Assembly: GCF_003945595.2 (NCBI RefSeq) | Contig: NW_024104620.1 | Location: forward strand, 2,018,501 to 2,082,500 | From: Pipra filicauda | Lineage: Eukaryota; Chordata; Aves; Passeriformes; Pipridae | Length of the DNA: 64,000 nt | Direction of reading: 5' to 3' | Part shown: positions 59,731-64,000 of the stretch, in pieces | Layout: the number at the start of each line of letters is the position of its first letter | How positions within the stretch are numbered: position 1 is the first letter of the stretch | The notes under the pieces: model-generated | The model's input: the letters and a program-made list of their open reading frames with translations, nothing else | Told to the model about the DNA's origin: nothing | Database searches by the model: none | Position numbers and translations under genes: made by a program

Positions 59731-61913
59731 TGGACTTAGTATGAATAAAAGGGGGTTGCCCTGCTGATCATAGTCCCTTAAAAGTAATGTAATATTGTTT
59801 CTTTCAATTTTGATATTCCTTAAGGAAGGGCACTGATGTCCAGTCAGATGTGCCTAATTAGGACTTTTCAGTGACAAGAGTAAGACTTACAGGACAATAG
59901 TAAAATGCATGAGAGCAGTCACACAGTTTGACAGATACTCTTAAACTGGGTAGGCAATATTTTGCTGAGGCCTATGGACAACTGTAACTGTCCAGTGTGA
60001 TTCCATTTTGGAAACAACAACTTAAGAATTTTGCTGATCCAAAGAATTCTGACAATCAAAAGAAGTGGGGTCAAAACATTGGTGGAGATTTTCTCCATCA
60101 GTCCTTCACCCAGCACAGTGGGACACGACGACGTGTAATCCATATTTCTCGAAGTCCTTCAGTGCCTGACAGTACTTTCCAGCTGCTACCACCGTACTAG
60201 GGGATTATTTTCAGCTCTTCCACTTGCTGTGTCCCCGTGACCTTGCATATTTAATCATAATTGGAAGTCAAGTGACTTTTACGAGACATGAATGTTAATT
60301 ACCTCTCAAATTGCTGGAGAGGATACTTTGTCTGGAGTTCCTCTGATTGTGGTAATTAATTAGCTGTGTGAGGTCAGCCTCCTGTCTTGCACAGTTCATT
60401 GAACAGCATCTTTTCAAATATTTATAAAGATGTTTTAGCACCTATCATTGAAAGCTACATTAACGTTTTAATTTTAAGGAGAAAAAAGGACAACTTAATC
60501 CTGTTAGACACAACTGTGGTAGTATATATATATCAATCTCAAATTAGACATTATGTTTTATTATATTCACGTTCATTAAGAACAGGAGAAAAATATATCT
60601 GACTCTGCAATGTAGGAAACAAACTAAAAAAAACTGAACTAAAGCTACAATTGTAGAATAATTTACTTTAAAATACAGTTCAGGGCAATGAACTACCTGG
60701 ACTTCAGGAATTTCAAGATGATTAAAATAGCTAAATATATGCAGAAAATCATCACACATATTTCACAAAGGCTTAACATCTTCTGAAAAGTGTCAGATAA
60801 GACACATCAGAGCAGAACAATGTCTGAACCCAATCACGCACATGCAGACAAATCCCAAGAAGGTCACTCTCTCTTTTCAGGCTGTCTATTGAACTACAAA
60901 GCCCTACAGGGTAGATGGGGTTTTTTTTTGTACCTCCTTAGCTCACCACAGCCAGTGGAAAGGGCACCAAAGGTCCGTGGGATCTCCAGCCTGGGGAAGC
61001 AGGGGCTGCACATCAGCCTTGGGGAGCTCACACGCAGCACGGCCTTTACTGCCCAGTGACTGATTCTCTTGTACAAAGAGACCTGGTAGAGTCTTACTGC
61101 CTAAAAGAAGTTCAAATGACTACCAAGGATCTGTAATTAGAGTAGTATGACTCCTGCAGTAAGGACAGACGTGCAGCATTGCATAATTTCATGGCTTAGA
61201 GTAGTTCAACAAATGGGCTCTGATCACTGGAGGATGCAATGGGTACCTTAAAACTACCTGGATCCTACAATCCTCTTACTATGAAAATCAGCAGATAAGA
61301 TCAGACTTTTAAAGTTGAGCATTTATGAGCGTACACACCTGCAGGATATGCACATCCTATTTTTGGATGGGATACAAGAGACATATTCAGATCTACAGAC
61401 ATGTCTGGAGAAGGGCAACCTTAACCTAACACGTAAGACAGACCACTCATCACATCTCGTTTTATTCTTCCTGAAGGACATCTCTTCTGATGTACAAAAT
61501 GTGGCAGACCCCTCTCCCAGTATGTGGGAACATCAACTGAACATGGCTTCCTTTTCCATTTAAAAAGAAAACTGGTTATGGATATCTATCACCTCAAAAT
61601 AACAACATGACTCTACCTGCTATACTGACACTTCTGTAAGTTTGAGGTTCCTGATTTATAAAATATTTATATCATGTTTCTGTGCAGAATTTCTGTTGGG
61701 CATTTCCCAAACTGATATTGAGCATCTCCCTCCAAACTTTTTCAAGGCTTCCAGAGCATCAAATTTCTGTAGGCTATGGGAGCCAGCTCCCACAGGAGAG
61801 GGTTTGCTAATTATGAGACAGTAAGTTCCGGACAAGGACGTCAGCTGTGGAAATAACACCAAAGCTGGTGTTAGATCTGGGCTTTAGAATCAACAGATAA
61901 AAGACGCAGTGCC
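59731..61913. other. Unique non-coding DNA, no gene seen
   Basis: Frames up to 89 codons (60790-61059 +), overlapped by a 60-codon antisense frame and unrecognised. A short TATATATATATC run lies near 60522. Confidence 0.5.
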
Positions 61914-62049
61914 TTTTTTTTGTTTTGTTTTTGGATTTTTTGGTGGTTTTTCATTTTTTTGTTTGTTTTGGGGGTTTGATTGAGTTTTTTGTTTTGGTTT
62001 TTTTTTGGGGGTTTTGTTTGTTTGTGTTTTGTTTTGTTTTTTTTTTGGT
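61914..62049. repeat. G/T low-complexity tract, longest of the set
   Basis: In 136 bases only five are not G or T (61935, 61952, 61953, 61979 and 61983), and the last 66 bases (61984-62049) are G and T only. Units are irregular: TTTTGTTT, GGGGGTTT, GTTTGTTTGTG and long T runs. A 121-codon sense frame (62005-62370) starts inside it and is not convincing. Confidence 0.93.
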
Positions 62050-63813
62050 AGGCTCACAGTGACACTGTATCATTATCCAGGAGTGTATAATTCCAAAGGG
62101 CTATTTGCTGTGCTTCATACACGCCAACACTGGGAGGCACTGCTTGAAATTTGGGAGTCACGTGACTCACCAAAAAGGACAAACCCCAGTGAAAAGGGCC
62201 ACCTACAACCTGTTCAATGCCATTTGCCAACCTCAGAGGACACCCAGACTGAGATTCGGCATGCTGCTGTCAGACACTGCACAACAGTGAGCACTGTGGT
62301 GTCTCAGGAAAAACTCTCTTCCTTAAATTATCAAGGTCCCCTCAGACACACAGGCAGAAAACCAGTTTAGAGACTTGCAAAACCCAGTGCAGGACACGCT
62401 CATTGCATCATTCCCCTCTGGAAAGAAAGGTCACTTACCTGGCACTGCTTCTCTTTAGGTTTGGCCTGTTTGTGCCTTCACACTGGAAGCATGTCTACAG
62501 GCAAACACTGCAGGCACAGCATCCATAAGGACACGTCAGAGTTTTCACTGTATCTTCTGAGATCTCATGAAAGGAAAAGGGGAGTAAACCTTCTTTTTTG
62601 CTCTCAAATGAAGTCACGGTGTTTTCCATGCCCTATTTCTTGGCAGGGAAACACAGAAAGATGTGGCTGGGAGTTGCATACAGGCAGCACACCCCGGAGG
62701 AAAAACAGGGAGTTTATCCAATCTGTATCCATTTCTCAGGGGCAGGTGCAGGCTGCTCACCTGAATGACGGGGACAAGCAGCCTCCTGGTGGGAGTAAGA
62801 CCTTTTAGTGGTGTGAATGGAGCTCCAAACAGCTGCTCTAACCACCCCATGGGAGCTGATGTGGTTTGCTCAGGTCTGACACACAAGCCCAGACACAGCC
62901 AATTATCCAGGGAAACTGTCTCTGAGGTGACGGTGAACCCCTTAACCTCCAGTCAGAGGAATGGGCACCTGGCCACGCTTCCTGCACCCATGAAAGAAAA
63001 CCTTCATTCCTGCTTTTCTAATAGACCAGGACTCCACCACCTAGGATACCTTATTAGCCATGCAGGGGGTGTCCAAACCTTAGTCATCAATGGAATTAAA
63101 ACTGCGTGTTGTCATTGTCTGCTGCTCTTTGGACAGAACAAGACCACTGAGGCTCCTGTCCTGATTTAGGCTCTGGTTACAGAGCTCGCTGTGCAGCACA
63201 CACAGGTCACCAGATTTAAACATCAGCACACTCAGGTGTGTCAATGAGATGGAAACCCCTCCCCAAAGGCTCAAGTGCAATCCAACCTCCTGAGCTATTG
63301 AGGTGCCCTAACACTCATCTGTTAAGCATATCATCTCTTCAGTTATTGCTTTTGTGAATCTACACATGCTTATCTGTTTATCACTAATGAATCATCAAAC
63401 ACCTACTTATGTGACAAGAGATTGCTGTTTGTGCATTACCAACATGAAACACGAGTGAGAAAGTGTTGGATGAGAAACTGTTGGACTACACAGCTTGTTT
63501 TCTGAAATCTTTAGTGGTGCCAGCTCTTGTAACACTCAAAATTGTTTATTTAAGAAATATTTTAAGAAAAATTCAGTGACCAGCTTACATAACTCTTTCC
63601 CCCTCCCCCCTCCAGGTTGAACACACACTTTAAAAAAGCTTAAGAGTAATCCTAAATTAATATTTTCCTTGAGTTTCCATGTTAGTTTCAGACCTTCTTT
63701 TCTACTCACCTGTGAAAATGAATTTTTACTTAGAGTAAAAACTTACTTACACATCAGTTCTGATACTATACACATTGTGTATAGGTACATATCTTGATAT
63801 TTTCAAAAAATAC
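62050..63813. other. Unique non-coding DNA, no gene seen
   Basis: Frames of 134 codons (62765-63169 +) and 115 codons (62461-62808 +) are overlapped by a 90-codon antisense frame (62614-62886), and none has a recognisable domain. It is slightly more GC-rich around 62460-63000 than the rest. A C-rich string CCCCCTCCCCCCTCC lies at about 63600-63614. Confidence 0.5.
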
Positions 63814-63874
63814 TTTTTTTGGAAGGGGGGGTTGTTTCATTTGTTTGGTGGGGGTTTTTTTGTTTGGGTTTTTT
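63814..63874. repeat. G/T-rich low-complexity tract
   Basis: T and G runs, including a G7 at 63825-63831 and GGTGGGGGTTTTTTT, with two short interruptions (AA at 63823-63824, CA at 63838-63839). Fourth member of the plus-strand G/T set. Confidence 0.88.
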
Positions 63875-64000
63875 CTTTCCTGAAAATGGATCATTATTAG
63901 GTTTTGCAGCAGGTGGGGAGGATAGTAGTATCATCTTCTTTCCAGGAAAAACTCATTTAACATCCTTTTGAGGCCAGCAGACAGTTACCTCTACACAAGC
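63875..64000. other. Non-coding end of window
   Basis: Nothing recognisable. Confidence 0.4.

Overview
This window reads as ordinary non-coding DNA from a bird, most likely a neoavian such as a songbird. The main evidence is nine copies of the 3' end of the CR1 LINE (chicken repeat 1), recognised by the terminal TCATAGAATCATAGAAT-type motif, the conserved block that follows it, and in two copies the last codons of CR1 ORF2. There are also two much older, diverged CR1 relics. No other transposon class was recognised. Overall repeat density is low and the sequence is mostly AT-rich and CpG-poor, as expected of avian intergenic or intronic DNA. The species cannot be fixed from the sequence alone.

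No protein-coding gene could be supported on either strand. The longest open frame is 177 codons (55071-55604 +) and it ends inside a TTTC microsatellite. Other long frames (165, 149, 143, 134 codons) show no recognisable domain, and many are doubly open on both strands or in two frames, as chance frames are. No tRNA, rRNA, CRISPR or known microRNA was recognised. The window is therefore a gene desert or the inside of a very large intron. A small spliced exon or a lncRNA cannot be excluded without alignment or RNA data.

Layout. 1-11.4 kb is unique AT-rich DNA with a CR1 tail at 3461, a G/T-only tract at 5097 and an ancient CR1 at about 5.80-5.96 kb. 11.4-22.6 kb has a 330-bp pyrimidine-rich stretch, a CR1 stub and an AT-rich block at 16.5 kb that looks like a candidate conserved element. 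22.6-36.5 kb has a CR1 tail, A/C tracts, a (TTTGC)n repeat and a perfect 32-bp tandem duplication. 36.5-44.6 kb is the CR1 cluster: five young tails plus one ancient copy, with an inverted pair at 43.9/44.6 kb, and a long AT-rich homeodomain-motif-rich block at 42.5-43.2 kb. 44.6-56.8 kb carries G/T tracts, a TG repeat, the only CpG-dense patch (51.28-52.07 kb) and a long polypyrimidine microsatellite. 56.8-64 kb is unique DNA with a short palindrome at 59.5 kb and two more G/T tracts.

I found no new biological system. The observations most worth testing are the CpG-dense patch, the AT-rich candidate regulatory blocks, the inverted CR1 pair and the recurring strand-asymmetric G/T tracts.
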